64,000 nt of DNA from Bacillus sp. E(2018) (GTDB lineage Bacteria; Bacillota; Bacilli; Bacillales; Fictibacillaceae). Shown one piece after another: positions 27,941 through 36,860 of the stretch (the first letter of the stretch is position 1; each line of letters starts with the position of its first letter). Under the pieces are notes generated by a model. That model was given only the letters and a program-made list of their open reading frames with translations. It made no database searches and was not told the origin of the DNA. A program made the translations under genes and the position numbers. The stretch spans positions 62,001-126,000 of the forward strand of contig NZ_SCOL01000002.1 in NCBI RefSeq assembly GCF_005503015.1, given 5' to 3'.

Positions 27941-28288
27941 TTAAAACGCGTATTGAAACAGCCCGTAATAAAGCGGACCAATCATAATGAGTGCTGTTAT
28001 ACCAAATACCGCTGGGCGAGCGGATCTTGGAATCTCATTTGCGTCTTCATTAAACTTTTTAAGTCCATAAGCTAGATCCCAAACTAATCCGCCGATAAAA
28101 ACGACTTTCCATAGTAGCGGCGTGAAGAGCTCGTTGCTTGTAACATAACCGAACAAGCCGATCCACGTAATGATTGAGATAACAAAATCTAGTTTCGCAG
28201 AGTGTGTCTTATATCCGCCTTTAATAAAATAACCGATGGCAAGAGTACCTAGAATTCCAAGATAAATCGTCCATAAAATATTTGCCAT
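27941..28288 (-). CDS. Four-segment membrane protein of unknown function
   Basis: 115 residues with hydrophobic segments at about 3-22, 33-50, 56-75 and 92-112. Family not recognised. It lies directly upstream of the TPR gene, suggesting an operon. A copy of the CACCGGTAA-type repeat array ends 144 bases upstream of its start. Confidence 0.7.
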   Translation of the reverse strand: MANILWTIYLGILGTLAIGYFIKGGYKTHSAKLDFVISIITWIGLFGYVTSNELFTPLLWKVVFIGGLVWDLAYGLKKFNEDANEIPRSARPAVFGITALIMIGPLYYGLFQYAF

Positions 28289-28376
28289 ACCCTCATATCC
28301 CCTTTTTTCCGTCTGTGATTTTATTATAAATCTTACATTTACTTCCGGAAAGGTGTGTTGCTAGACTTTTTGTTAT

Positions 28377-28414
28377 ATAAAAAAAGCAACTTCACTTAGG
28401 AAGCTGCTTTACTT
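28377..28414 (-). terminator. Terminator downstream of levB and repeat copy B
   Basis: AAGCAACTTC / GGAAGCTGCTT arms followed by U-run on the minus strand. It directly follows the stop of the short heptad ORF in copy B. Confidence 0.7.
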
Positions 28415-28591
28415 TCATGTTGTGGGTGGTTTTACGGTACGTGTTTTTATATCTGTTACGCGTTCGCCGGTAAATGGTGTGTAACCACCGGTAAATGGCC
28501 GCTGACCACCTGAAATGATGCTTTGACCACCGGTAAACACAACTCCACCACCTGAAAACCTCACATAACCACCAACAACCCGCACAAACAT
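28415..28591 (-). repeat. 21-nt-period array, family CACCGGTAA (copy B), with an intact 58-codon frame
   Basis: Cores start at 28465, 28486, 28507, 28528, 28549 and 28570, exactly 21 apart. On the minus strand an uninterrupted frame runs from ATG 28591 to TGA 28415: FSGGGVV, FTGGQSI, ISGGQRP, FTGGYTP, then FTGERVTDIKTRTV. It lacks a good ribosome binding site. This is the best preserved of four copies. The rest of the 28289-28626 gap holds only the terminator. Confidence 0.8.
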
Positions 28592-28626
28592 GATCTACGG
28601 AACCCTATTACACACGAAAATCACAC

Positions 28627-30171
28627 TCATTCTACATGTTTAACCTGTAAATTCTCAAAGATGGCTTCTCCACCTTCAGAAAACAGTGTGATTCCCTGAT
28701 CATTTTGCTCCGGATACACTAAACTTGAGTGCGCGACTCTTCCATCATCTACAAACACTTCCACGCTTGTCTTATCCACAAGAATTTTTAAGTGAACGTT
28801 TCTGTTTTTTGAAGATAATGGCGCTTTGCTCTCTACATATTGACCGGTTTTATCTGGTTGGTTAGAAGCGGATCGGTTCACGTACGAAAACTGCCCTTCT
28901 GTATGAATGCCCACATCCAGATGGCGATTCTTATCTTCAGACTCACGAAGTCTCAATCCGATATTCTCGCTGTCTTCCCAACTAATATCTGTTTCCAACA
29001 CGTATGAATCTCCAGATACATCAAGCGTTTTTTCCCCATCTACTTTAATCTGCTGGAAGAAATCCCTATAACTCGTCAAGTTATCTAGTGCCGCAACCGG
29101 CTGTGACGCTAAATAATATCGATCCGCGTTAGCGTCTTTTTTCAGCTGCAGTTCACGCACCACGGAATCCATACCGTTAAAATCCTCTTTCATCGTCGGC
29201 GTTTCGTGCGGATAACTCCAGTTGTTCATCCAAGCGAGCGCATATCTTTTTGCATCAGGATTACTTTTCTCTCCTTCATCAAACGTTACCCCGCCATACC
29301 AATCAAAACCATGATCCAGCCACTCTGGATCTTCGTGATCAACAGCAAAGAATTCGCCGTTAAAATCTCCTGTCCAATACGCGTACGTGTTTGGCTTTCC
29401 AGACGCAAGACCGTTCGCGCTCACCCCGAGCACCCATTTCAACGTTCCATCTTCTGCACGCATCAAAAAGAGATCAGGACACTCGATTAGTCCAATGTCT
29501 TTCGTTTGGAAATCGCTCGTGAATCTCCAGTTTTTCAAATCATTAGACTCATAAAAACCAATCTTCGTACCTTCTGCCATCAGCATGATCCATTTTTTCC
29601 GCTCATCATCCCAGACGACTTTAGGATCTCTGAAATCCTTCGTTCCCGGGTTGTCTAAAACAGGATCCTCGCCATGAGGCTTAAACGTCTTTCCTTCATC
29701 CGTACTGTACCAGAGAAATTGCTTCTGTTTCCCTCCGTCTTTTGAAGGCTGTGTGAGGATTGCGATAAACGCATTCTTCCCGAAGCCAGCGGTATTTTCT
29801 TTATCAATTACCACAGACCCTGACCAAATATCTCCGTTATCATTCGTAAACTTTGGAATCGCCACGCCTTCATCCTTCCAGTTCACGAGATCTTCTGACG
29901 TTGCATGGCGCCATTCTGTTCCGTTTCCGTCCGGATAATCTTTGTTATACAGATAATAGTAATGATATTTTCCTTTATAATAGACCGGTTTTTGCGGATC
30001 GTTCTTCCACTTATCAGGCGTTGTAAAATGATAATCCGCCCGATACGATGGGTCGTTTTCCTTTTTTGGAACAGGCTTACTAGATTCATCTATCAAATGA
30101 TTCACGAGTATCATGCCTGCAAACAGTAGACTAAAAATGAATAATAAGGGCCATTTATCGTACTTATACAT
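28627..30171 (-). CDS. levB: Membrane-anchored or secreted GH32 levanase (LevB-like)
   Basis: 514 residues. N-terminal membrane segment (about 8-26) then a GH32 five-blade propeller. The nucleophile motif is divergent, KWKNDPQKPVYYKGKYHYYYLYN (canonical WMNDPNG; here NDPQ), with the transition-state DFRDPKVVWD and the acid/base ECPDLFL all present. A C-terminal beta-sandwich follows. Bacillus subtilis LevB (YveB) is an endolevanase encoded after sacB, as here. It degrades the levan made by SacB to small oligofructans. The 112-base gap to sacB contains a hairpin, so expression may be partly uncoupled. Confidence 0.9.
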   Translation of the reverse strand: MYKYDKWPLLFIFSLLFAGMILVNHLIDESSKPVPKKENDPSYRADYHFTTPDKWKNDPQKPVYYKGKYHYYYLYNKDYPDGNGTEWRHATSEDLVNWKDEGVAIPKFTNDNGDIWSGSVVIDKENTAGFGKNAFIAILTQPSKDGGKQKQFLWYSTDEGKTFKPHGEDPVLDNPGTKDFRDPKVVWDDERKKWIMLMAEGTKIGFYESNDLKNWRFTSDFQTKDIGLIECPDLFLMRAEDGTLKWVLGVSANGLASGKPNTYAYWTGDFNGEFFAVDHEDPEWLDHGFDWYGGVTFDEGEKSNPDAKRYALAWMNNWSYPHETPTMKEDFNGMDSVVRELQLKKDANADRYYLASQPVAALDNLTSYRDFFQQIKVDGEKTLDVSGDSYVLETDISWEDSENIGLRLRESEDKNRHLDVGIHTEGQFSYVNRSASNQPDKTGQYVESKAPLSSKNRNVHLKILVDKTSVEVFVDDGRVAHSSLVYPEQNDQGITLFSEGGEAIFENLQVKHVE

Positions 30172-30202
30172 AACTTAACCTCCTATCCTAGTGATCCCTA
30201 AA

Positions 30203-30238
30203 TAAAAAGAAATGCCATCTCTGGCATTTCTTTTTGGT
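30203..30238 (-). terminator. Hairpin between sacB and levB
   Basis: AAAGAAATGCCA / TGGCATTTCTTT with a short loop, flanked by A/T runs. It could partially terminate the sacB transcript. Confidence 0.7.
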
Positions 30239-30282
30239 TGATGTGTAGGGTAGGTCGAAAAATGATTGATAGAAAATCTGTA

Positions 30283-31740
30283 TTACTTCGTTAGTTGTCC
30301 TTGTTCAAGAATGCTATTTTTCACAACAGATGTTTTCTGATTTTTGATGTTCATCTCGAAGCTTGGTGCAAACGTTGATTTGCGGTCTTCGAAAAAGCCT
30401 CTGTTTGTCATATAGCTTGTTACAACGACATTGTCGCTATTTTCTTGAGGAATCGCGTAGTGTGCATACGTCCAAGTGATGTCGTTCGGATCTTGGTCTT
30501 GGTGCAGCACGATACCCGTTTTGTTCAACGGCTTGAATGGACCGTCTAGAGAATCAGCTGAATACCCAAGCATGTAGATGTCTCTGTCATCGATGCCATC
30601 GATTGTCATCTTAGCGCCACGGCTGCTTGTGAACAGGTACCATTTTCCATCTTTCTTAAAGATGTTCGGTCGCTCGATCTCATCTGTAACTGTGTTGGAT
30701 ACGATTAGTGGCTTCATCACTTTTTTCACAGAATAATCGTCGTTGATCTCGATGATTCCGATCGCACCGTTCGCTTTTTTAGCCGTTTCTTTCTTATCAC
30801 TTGCTAAAAGGTTCTTCTTTTCATCTTGGAAGAAAGCGGTGCTCTTTCCGTAGTACGCTTGGTTATAAAGAGATTCTTCTCCTTGGTAACCCGTTTCTGT
30901 GCCTGTGTTCGCTTCAAATACTAAATATTTACGTCCATCTTCTTCGATATAGTGAGGATCTCTGAACGTATGGTTATCGTTGTAGTCTCCACCACCGAAC
31001 GCTTTTTCAACCGTTTGGTACATCTTGCTGTCTCCGCCTTCAAAGATAGACTTGTAATCTTCTACACCGTCGATCTCCAGCGTTTTGCTATCAGGTTGAG
31101 AAAGGTTTACTTGTGCAGTTGTTAACGTTTGTTTACCGAAACGGTCTTGATCTGGTTTGAATGCTTCACGGTTTGTATAGAACAAACGAACTTCACCGTC
31201 AGAAGTGAACGTTGCAGAGCCTGACCACTCTTCAGATTGACGGTCTAAGTATTTATCGTTTGCTTTGAATTTGTCATCGTCCTCGAAAACACGTCCAGCA
31301 TTTTTCCAAGCATCGATTGATTGGTCATCTGCTTTTTTATAAAACATGTAGATGAACGTGTCGTTCGGGTTCTTCGGGTCACCTGCTAAACCGAAAACGA
31401 TGTGATAGCCTTTGTATTCAGCAACCGTTCCATCCGCGTTTTGAAGTGGCCATGTATCCCAAACATCCATGTCGATCTGTTTGCCGTTTTCGTCAACCTT
31501 CTTAGCTGACTCTACGTTCTTGATCGTAGATGCATCAAATTTTGGCACTGTATATTTTGGATCGTTATGTTGATTGATCATCTGCTTCATGTCGTAGCGC
31601 GTGATCTGTGAAGTTCCGTACGTTTCTTTAAAATCTGAAGGGGTTTGACCTGACGCGAATGTTGTTGCGCCCCCTCCTAATAAAATCGCAGTACTGAGTG
31701 ATACGACAGCTACTTTTTTCGCCATATTACGATAGTTCAT
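30283..31740 (-). CDS. sacB: Levansucrase, secreted
   Basis: 485 residues, the family size. Signal peptide at about 1-30 (KKVAVVSLSTAILLGGGATTFASG). GH68 residues: nucleophile in DVWDTWPLQNADG, EWSGSATF, the RDP motif in FRDPHYIEEDGRKYLVFEANTG, and acid/base in EIERPNIFKKDGKWYLFT. It splits sucrose and polymerises fructose into levan outside the cell. AGGAGGAATACGT precedes the ATG. No SacY-type antiterminator gene is adjacent. Confidence 0.96.
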   Translation of the reverse strand: MNYRNMAKKVAVVSLSTAILLGGGATTFASGQTPSDFKETYGTSQITRYDMKQMINQHNDPKYTVPKFDASTIKNVESAKKVDENGKQIDMDVWDTWPLQNADGTVAEYKGYHIVFGLAGDPKNPNDTFIYMFYKKADDQSIDAWKNAGRVFEDDDKFKANDKYLDRQSEEWSGSATFTSDGEVRLFYTNREAFKPDQDRFGKQTLTTAQVNLSQPDSKTLEIDGVEDYKSIFEGGDSKMYQTVEKAFGGGDYNDNHTFRDPHYIEEDGRKYLVFEANTGTETGYQGEESLYNQAYYGKSTAFFQDEKKNLLASDKKETAKKANGAIGIIEINDDYSVKKVMKPLIVSNTVTDEIERPNIFKKDGKWYLFTSSRGAKMTIDGIDDRDIYMLGYSADSLDGPFKPLNKTGIVLHQDQDPNDITWTYAHYAIPQENSDNVVVTSYMTNRGFFEDRKSTFAPSFEMNIKNQKTSVVKNSILEQGQLTK

Positions 31741-31944
31741 ACGTATTCCTCCTATGTGATTTTCGTTGGGACTGATTCAGCAGTTCCAATCGTTTGTCTT
31801 TGCATGATTAAGTATAGGGAAGGATGCTGCATGTAGATATGGCATAGATTGATAAGGATTTCGTCTTAAATTGATATCTCGTAAAGTTTGGTGGAAAGTA
31901 TACTAAAAGATTGTTGTTTTTAACTCCTTGTCACCTTTGATAAT

Positions 31945-32072
31945 TGATTGGAGTGGAAGGTGCGAGACTCCTACGGGACAGGCGGGCAGGTGAGACACTT
32001 AAATGTGAAACGTTCGAATGTGGCTCACCGCCTGCCCCGTGGAAAGCGAGCAGCCTGGAACGGAAATCAACA
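31945..32072. repeat. Palindromic intergenic element of Bacillaceae type
   Basis: TTGATT..AATCAA ends enclose GCGAGACTCCTACGGGA and a long stem in which CAGGCGGGCAGGTGAG faces CTCACCGCCTGCC. Similar GC-rich hairpin elements with 'GCGAGACTCC' and 'GGAAAGCGAG..CCTGGAACGGAAATCAA' are, from memory, widespread in Bacillus-group genomes. It is far more GC-rich than its surroundings. Located in the 31741-32173 gap upstream of sacB; the rest of the gap shows a terminator near 32145. Confidence 0.75.
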
Positions 32073-32142
32073 CTTCCAAAAGCAACAAAGCTTACGAAAA
32101 CAGCCTTATAAATTGATTGCGTAGTAATTCAACAACTTTCAC

Positions 32143-32177
32143 AACAAAAAAAGACCCCTATCAAGGAGTCTCATCAT
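32143..32177 (-). terminator. Terminator after the solute-binding protein gene
   Basis: AAGACCCCT / AGGAGTCT-type arms with an A-run on the plus strand, overlapping the gene end at 32174. Confidence 0.6.
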
Positions 32178-33448
32178 TCTTGTGCTTTCCGTGCCCTGTC
32201 CCAGGAGAGCTGAAATTCGCGCAACAGCTGCTCACGTGTCAATTGTTTACCTACATACATCTGCATGGCAGATCCGAACTCTTCTTTTACCCCTGCGGGA
32301 AAGCCGTTCCAGTTGGCATCCAACGTGTTGCCTTCTTTGTATGCGGCAATCGTCTCTTTAGCAAGAGGACCTAGTTTGTCTGTTTTTATGTTTTTAAAAA
32401 CCGGGATGAACTTAAAACGCTCCGTAATGAACGTTTGCCCTTTTTTTGAATTCACCATCCAGTTTAAAAAACGCTTCGCTTCTTTTTTATCTGATGAATC
32501 TGCCTCTTTGTTCACGACCCAATAATTCGGCACGCTCACCACAAGCTGATCGGTTGGTTCATCATTAATTGGTATCGGCATAAAGCTAACGTCTAGGTCT
32601 CGTGCTCGTTCATCAATCATCGGCTGAATCCAGTTTCCTTGAAGAATCATCGCTGCTTTTTCTTTTGCAAAAAGATCCACTTCCATGTTGTAATCCGTCG
32701 TTAACGGATCAGCGTTTCCATATTTCAGCGTAACATCTAATAGATCAATCACATCATGAAACAAAGGATTGTCCGGAATCTGTTCTTCACCTGCATTCAA
32801 CCTTTTTATAAAATCATCTGGATCTTTTTGTCTCGCAAAAGCCACGTTTAATAGATGGACACCGAGCTTCCAGTCCTCGTAATAGCCAGTTGCGAACGGG
32901 GTGATTCCTTTTTGCTGTAATGTTGCCGCTGCATTTTTCAACTCTGATAATGTCTCTGGTACTTGCTCGACACCCGCACGTTGAAACAACTCCTCATTAT
33001 AGATGAAGCCATAGCCTTCTAAATTCATAGGCATTCCGTACACGTTGCCATCCATCTTAATCGCGTTAAGCGTACCTGGATAGACTTCCTTGACCCATCG
33101 CTCTTTTGACAGGTCCTCTAAATATGGCCGCCATGTCTCAGCATTCTCATAACCTGTGTTTGTGAAAATGTCCGGTCCCTTACCTGAAGCGAGCTCCGCT
33201 TTTAAGTCGGAATAATCATCAGCCGCTCCTCCGACCGTACGAATCCGTATATCAATCTCAGGATTTTCTTTTTCATAGACTTTCGCGAGCTCTTCAAATT
33301 CAGAGGCAATCTCTACTTTCGGATTTCGAATATCGAGAACGACCTTTTTCTCTATCTTTGCTTCTTTCTTGTGCTTCGAATCACTTTCTGTCTGACAGCC
33401 CGCGAGAAGAATCACTATCATACCAATACTTACATATCGCTTTTCCAT
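32174..33448 (-). CDS. Extracellular sugar-type solute-binding lipoprotein
   Basis: About 424 residues from ATG 33448 (GGGGTG upstream); a GTG at 33463 is an alternative. Signal peptide with lipobox ILLAGC, then the family-1 binding protein fold (YEKENPEIDIRIRT, DLKAELASGKGPDIF, GNWIQPMIDER). It should bind a sugar or oligosaccharide at the outer membrane face of the cytoplasmic membrane. It follows yesN/yesM-type genes in one direction, but no permease genes accompany it. It may serve a distant transporter or act as a co-sensor for the kinase. Confidence 0.88.
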   Translation of the reverse strand: MEKRYVSIGMIVILLAGCQTESDSKHKKEAKIEKKVVLDIRNPKVEIASEFEELAKVYEKENPEIDIRIRTVGGAADDYSDLKAELASGKGPDIFTNTGYENAETWRPYLEDLSKERWVKEVYPGTLNAIKMDGNVYGMPMNLEGYGFIYNEELFQRAGVEQVPETLSELKNAAATLQQKGITPFATGYYEDWKLGVHLLNVAFARQKDPDDFIKRLNAGEEQIPDNPLFHDVIDLLDVTLKYGNADPLTTDYNMEVDLFAKEKAAMILQGNWIQPMIDERARDLDVSFMPIPINDEPTDQLVVSVPNYWVVNKEADSSDKKEAKRFLNWMVNSKKGQTFITERFKFIPVFKNIKTDKLGPLAKETIAAYKEGNTLDANWNGFPAGVKEEFGSAMQMYVGKQLTREQLLREFQLSWDRARKAQE

Positions 33449-33495
33449 GTTTTCTGGAATCACCCCTTTCCTTATAAAATCTCTGCTTACGATTT

Positions 33496-34629
33496 TTAAC
33501 CATTTCGATATTCAAACGGGGTTATCCCCACTTCTTTTTTAAAAAGCTTTGAAAAGTATTTTTCATCTTGATACCCAAGCATCGTCGAGATCGAAAAGAT
33601 GCTTTCATCACTTTCCTTCAACCAACGTTTCGCCTGATCAATCCTCAGTTTTGTTATATACTTGGACAATGTTAAGCCTGTTTCTTGTTTGAATTTACGA
33701 GAGATATGCTCCCGGCTGAAAAAGAACCCGTTCGCTAGTCTCTCTAAACTCATATCTTCCATGTAGTATGTTTCAACATAAGAAATAATATCGTTCATGC
33801 GCTGCTTTGCTTCAAGTTCGTCTAACCGCTGGATCGATCGGTAGTTCTGGTTTTCCATCTCACTTTGAAGATCGTTATATTTTTCGTGAATCTCATGTAG
33901 AGACTGAAGCTCGCCCTTTACAAGGCGCACCGGAATATCAAGCTCACGGCTTAAACGCTCTTCAACGAAAAGCCACTCTTCCGGCAAGGTGATGAGCACA
34001 CTTTGATTAGAGTCACCCGACAGCATCACAGCGTTTCCGATTTCTTGTTCCACCAGCTGATCAGCTAGTTTTTCAATAAAAGGTGCGGGCTGATGCATTT
34101 GATAGAACGTTAATAATGTTAAATCATATTTTTCAGATGGTGGCAGGTTTGAGGCGATGAAATCAAGGTCAGCCGGCTCACCGAGACAAGCGGCTAACAT
34201 CGTCTGACTCCATCGAATCTTGACCGCGTCCTCTTGATACAGACGAGACTTGCTTTCCTCATCATAAGCCGCAACAGCTTTTTTCAACACGTTGTTAAAA
34301 GCCTCATCCTCGACCGGTTTTAATAGATAATCGAAGCTATTATGCTGAATGGCTTTTCTCATAAACTGATAATCATCGTAACCTGTAATCAACACCACTT
34401 TGCCTTCGTACGAGATGGAATCCAGCCATTCGATCAGCTCCAAGCCACTCATTCCCGGCATCTTAATATCTGTAAAAATAATTTCCGGCTGCTCTTTTTC
34501 GATAACTTTCTTTGCTTCGTTTCCGTTCGCTGCTTCCAAGAGCTCTGTTATCCCGTGTTCATCCCACTTGCCGATATACCGGATCACATCGCGGACATTG
34601 AACTCATCGTCAGCTATCAACACCTTCAT
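33496..34629 (-). CDS. AraC-type response regulator (YesN-like)
   Basis: 377 residues from ATG 34629 (AAAGGTAAC site). Receiver domain 1-120 with Asp in EIIFTDIKMPGMSGLEL and K in YLLKPVEDE. The C-terminal AraC double helix-turn-helix (about 280-377) has MSLERLANGFFFSREHISRKFKQETG and a second FSISTMLGYQDEKYFSKLFKKEVGITPFEYR. Pairs with the kinase 22 bases upstream. Likely activates the adjacent solute-binding gene and possibly carbohydrate genes elsewhere. Confidence 0.92.
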   Translation of the reverse strand: MKVLIADDEFNVRDVIRYIGKWDEHGITELLEAANGNEAKKVIEKEQPEIIFTDIKMPGMSGLELIEWLDSISYEGKVVLITGYDDYQFMRKAIQHNSFDYLLKPVEDEAFNNVLKKAVAAYDEESKSRLYQEDAVKIRWSQTMLAACLGEPADLDFIASNLPPSEKYDLTLLTFYQMHQPAPFIEKLADQLVEQEIGNAVMLSGDSNQSVLITLPEEWLFVEERLSRELDIPVRLVKGELQSLHEIHEKYNDLQSEMENQNYRSIQRLDELEAKQRMNDIISYVETYYMEDMSLERLANGFFFSREHISRKFKQETGLTLSKYITKLRIDQAKRWLKESDESIFSISTMLGYQDEKYFSKLFKKEVGITPFEYRNG

Positions 34630-34651
34630 ATCCGTTACCTTCTTTCTGTTA

Positions 34652-36430
34652 CTAAACCCTTGGCTCGTCATTAGAATCTTTTGGAATAACAATCGTCACC
34701 GAAAACCCTTTTCCATTCGGTCTATCCACTAAGAATTCCGCTTTTGTGCCATAGTTTAGAATCAGTCGCTGATATATATTCTTCAGCCCGATATGCTCGT
34801 TTACAGGGGTACCTTCCGATGGTGATTCGTAAATGTTTTCTCGTAAACGCTCTAAATCGTTTTGTGTGATTTCAGGTCCATCACTATTTTCAACAACAAG
34901 ATAGAGAGTATCTCCTTTTAACTCACCCGAAACCGTCAGTTGTGCTTCATAATACCCCTCTTCATACACATGCTTGAAAAAATTCTCAACGAGCGGTTGT
35001 AAAATCATGCTTGGAATCCTACTCTCTAGTACCTCGTCACTAAACTCAAATGAATAGTGCAGATTTTTTCCAAATCGAGCCTGTTGCAGAGTGAGGTAAG
35101 CCTTCATATAATCCACTTCATTCTGCACGCTCACCCACTGGTTTGCTTGCATGGAATAACGCATCATCTTAGACAACGAAGTTATAAGGCCGTACACTTG
35201 CGGTGACTTGGAACGCAGCGCCACCGCTCCGATTGATTGCAGAGCATTGAACAAAAAGTGCGGGTTCACTTGTGACTTCAACGCGCGGAACTGATTTCTT
35301 CGGTTCTCAATTTCTAACTTATATTCACGATTAATATGAAGGTTGATCCGATCCGTCATGTCTTTAATATGCCGTTCCAAGTGTCCGATCTCATCTTGCC
35401 TATCTTGATCAAATGGTATCGTGATATGTCCACCTTCAATCCCGCGCACCTTCTCGCTCAGTTCCCGAATCGGCCGAGAGATTTTGTATGAGATAAAACT
35501 GATCATGAGTAGACCTAAAAGGCCAACACCAAGTCCAACGATGATATTGATGGTTGCCGTCTTCCGAACATCACGAAACAGTACGTCACTCGGCGTCTTT
35601 TTCACCAGTTTCCATCCTTCAACTGGTCCTTTTAATGTCTTAGTTAACGATATTTCTTTATCTGTTGTACCTTTTTGGATTCGATTTTTTAGCTCGGATG
35701 GAACACGCTTACCTATTAATGAAGCATCCGTAGCATACATAATCTCGTTTTGATCGTTAATCAGATAAGCAGATGACCCGTTTTCTCCGGCTAAGTTACT
35801 CACGATCTTTGAATACTCACCTAAACTGATGTCCATCGTCATGATTCCAAGAAACTTGTCAGACGGCACTTCCTTTATTTTATGATGAATGCTCAGCACC
35901 TTCGTCCGGTCAGATTCTGGAATGATCGCCGCGTTGTTGTAGTTTTTGATCACATGAGGCTGCTCGATCACGTGATTTTTATTCGATTTAAACAATTGTT
36001 TAATGTGTTCTTGGTTCAGCAGATTCGGCTGCGGTTTTCGCGTACTAACTGTCGCGTTGTAAACGGTAAACGACTCTTTTCCTTCATTTAAATAAAACCG
36101 GAGCTGACGAATCTCATTTCTAGCTAAGTAAAACGTCTCAATACTCTTCTCGACCGAATCCTGATCAAAATAGATCGAGTCTTCAAATCCTTCCGTAAAA
36201 ATGCGAAACAGATCTGGATTTCGATACAAAATAAAAGGCAGGTTCACCATGTCATCAAAATATTGTTGGAGGTCTTCCGCATTCTTCTCCAGCTGCATCT
36301 TGCTGTTGTTGAGTTCATACTCTTCAACACTGTTCTTCGTGTATGCATATATAAGAAAAATCGTTAAAAAGTACGGCACGATAATAAAACCTAACAGCAT
36401 AAGCAACAAACGACTATGTATACTTTTCAC
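34652..36430 (-). CDS. Two-component sensor kinase (YesM/LytS-type)
   Basis: 592 residues. GTG start with AAAGGAGG at seven bases. TM1 at about 10-28, extracytoplasmic dCache-like sensor (30-285), TM2 at about 290-312, HAMP (313-365). His_kinase domain has the phospho-His in QVNPHFLFNALQSI and ATPase motif EHIGLKNIYQRLILNYG. This family senses carbohydrates or their binding proteins. First gene of a three-gene transcript kinase-regulator-binding protein. Confidence 0.92.
   Translation of the reverse strand: MKSIHSRLLLMLLGFIIVPYFLTIFLIYAYTKNSVEEYELNNSKMQLEKNAEDLQQYFDDMVNLPFILYRNPDLFRIFTEGFEDSIYFDQDSVEKSIETFYLARNEIRQLRFYLNEGKESFTVYNATVSTRKPQPNLLNQEHIKQLFKSNKNHVIEQPHVIKNYNNAAIIPESDRTKVLSIHHKIKEVPSDKFLGIMTMDISLGEYSKIVSNLAGENGSSAYLINDQNEIMYATDASLIGKRVPSELKNRIQKGTTDKEISLTKTLKGPVEGWKLVKKTPSDVLFRDVRKTATINIIVGLGVGLLGLLMISFISYKISRPIRELSEKVRGIEGGHITIPFDQDRQDEIGHLERHIKDMTDRINLHINREYKLEIENRRNQFRALKSQVNPHFLFNALQSIGAVALRSKSPQVYGLITSLSKMMRYSMQANQWVSVQNEVDYMKAYLTLQQARFGKNLHYSFEFSDEVLESRIPSMILQPLVENFFKHVYEEGYYEAQLTVSGELKGDTLYLVVENSDGPEITQNDLERLRENIYESPSEGTPVNEHIGLKNIYQRLILNYGTKAEFLVDRPNGKGFSVTIVIPKDSNDEPRV
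35988..36003. repeat. Fourth TTAAACANNTGTTTAA palindrome (inside the kinase gene)
   Basis: TTAAACAATTGTTTAA, fully self-complementary, in the sensor-domain coding region. Listed because the pattern occurs four times in the window. Confidence 0.25.
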
Positions 36431-36581
36431 GTGCGACCTCCTTTACTTGAAGCTTTTCCTATTATTGTTCAATCAAAACAAGTTTTGGATGTTTTAGTTG
36501 TTCGTCTTGGTGGGTGGTTTTGTGAGGATTTAGGGTGTGGGGGATGAGCCGTTAGAAGTTTTAAGCAAGATATTTTGAATC

Positions 36582-36741
36582 GGACAGATTATCGGCCGAA
36601 ATGGACAGATTGTATTGGAGAATGGACAGATTATGTTTGAGATTGGACAGATTGTGGGGCTAACTGGACAGATTAACCTTCGAATCCGACAGATTGGAGT
36701 CGCCAACAATATGACTGTCCACTTTCAACAAAATACTGTCC
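36582..36741 (+). repeat. 21-nt-period array, family GGACAGATT
   Basis: Five GGACAGATT cores start at 36582, 36603, 36624, 36645 and 36666, and a one-base variant (CGACAGATT) at 36687, exactly 21 apart. Two inverted cores (ACTGTCC at 36714 and 36735) follow, again 21 apart. The 12-base spacers differ. Plus-strand reading gives GQI-containing heptads (NGQIVLE, NGQIMFE, TGQINLR) in a frame without a start codon upstream. It lies in the 430-base gap between the divergent kinase and MFS genes, 120 bases before the MFS start. Confidence 0.85.
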
Positions 36742-36860
36742 ACTCCCAATTCCCCTCTCCCTCAAACCCTATTTTTAACAACAATTTCGTTATTGCCACC
36801 ACACTCAAAATAAGTTACCATTACAGGGGTAACTTTTATATAAAAGAAGGTAGATAAAAT

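Noticed and set aside
31945..32072. Insertion-sequence remnant
   Set aside because: No transposase-like frame and no target duplication; the palindromic, GC-rich form fits a known type of Bacillaceae intergenic hairpin element.
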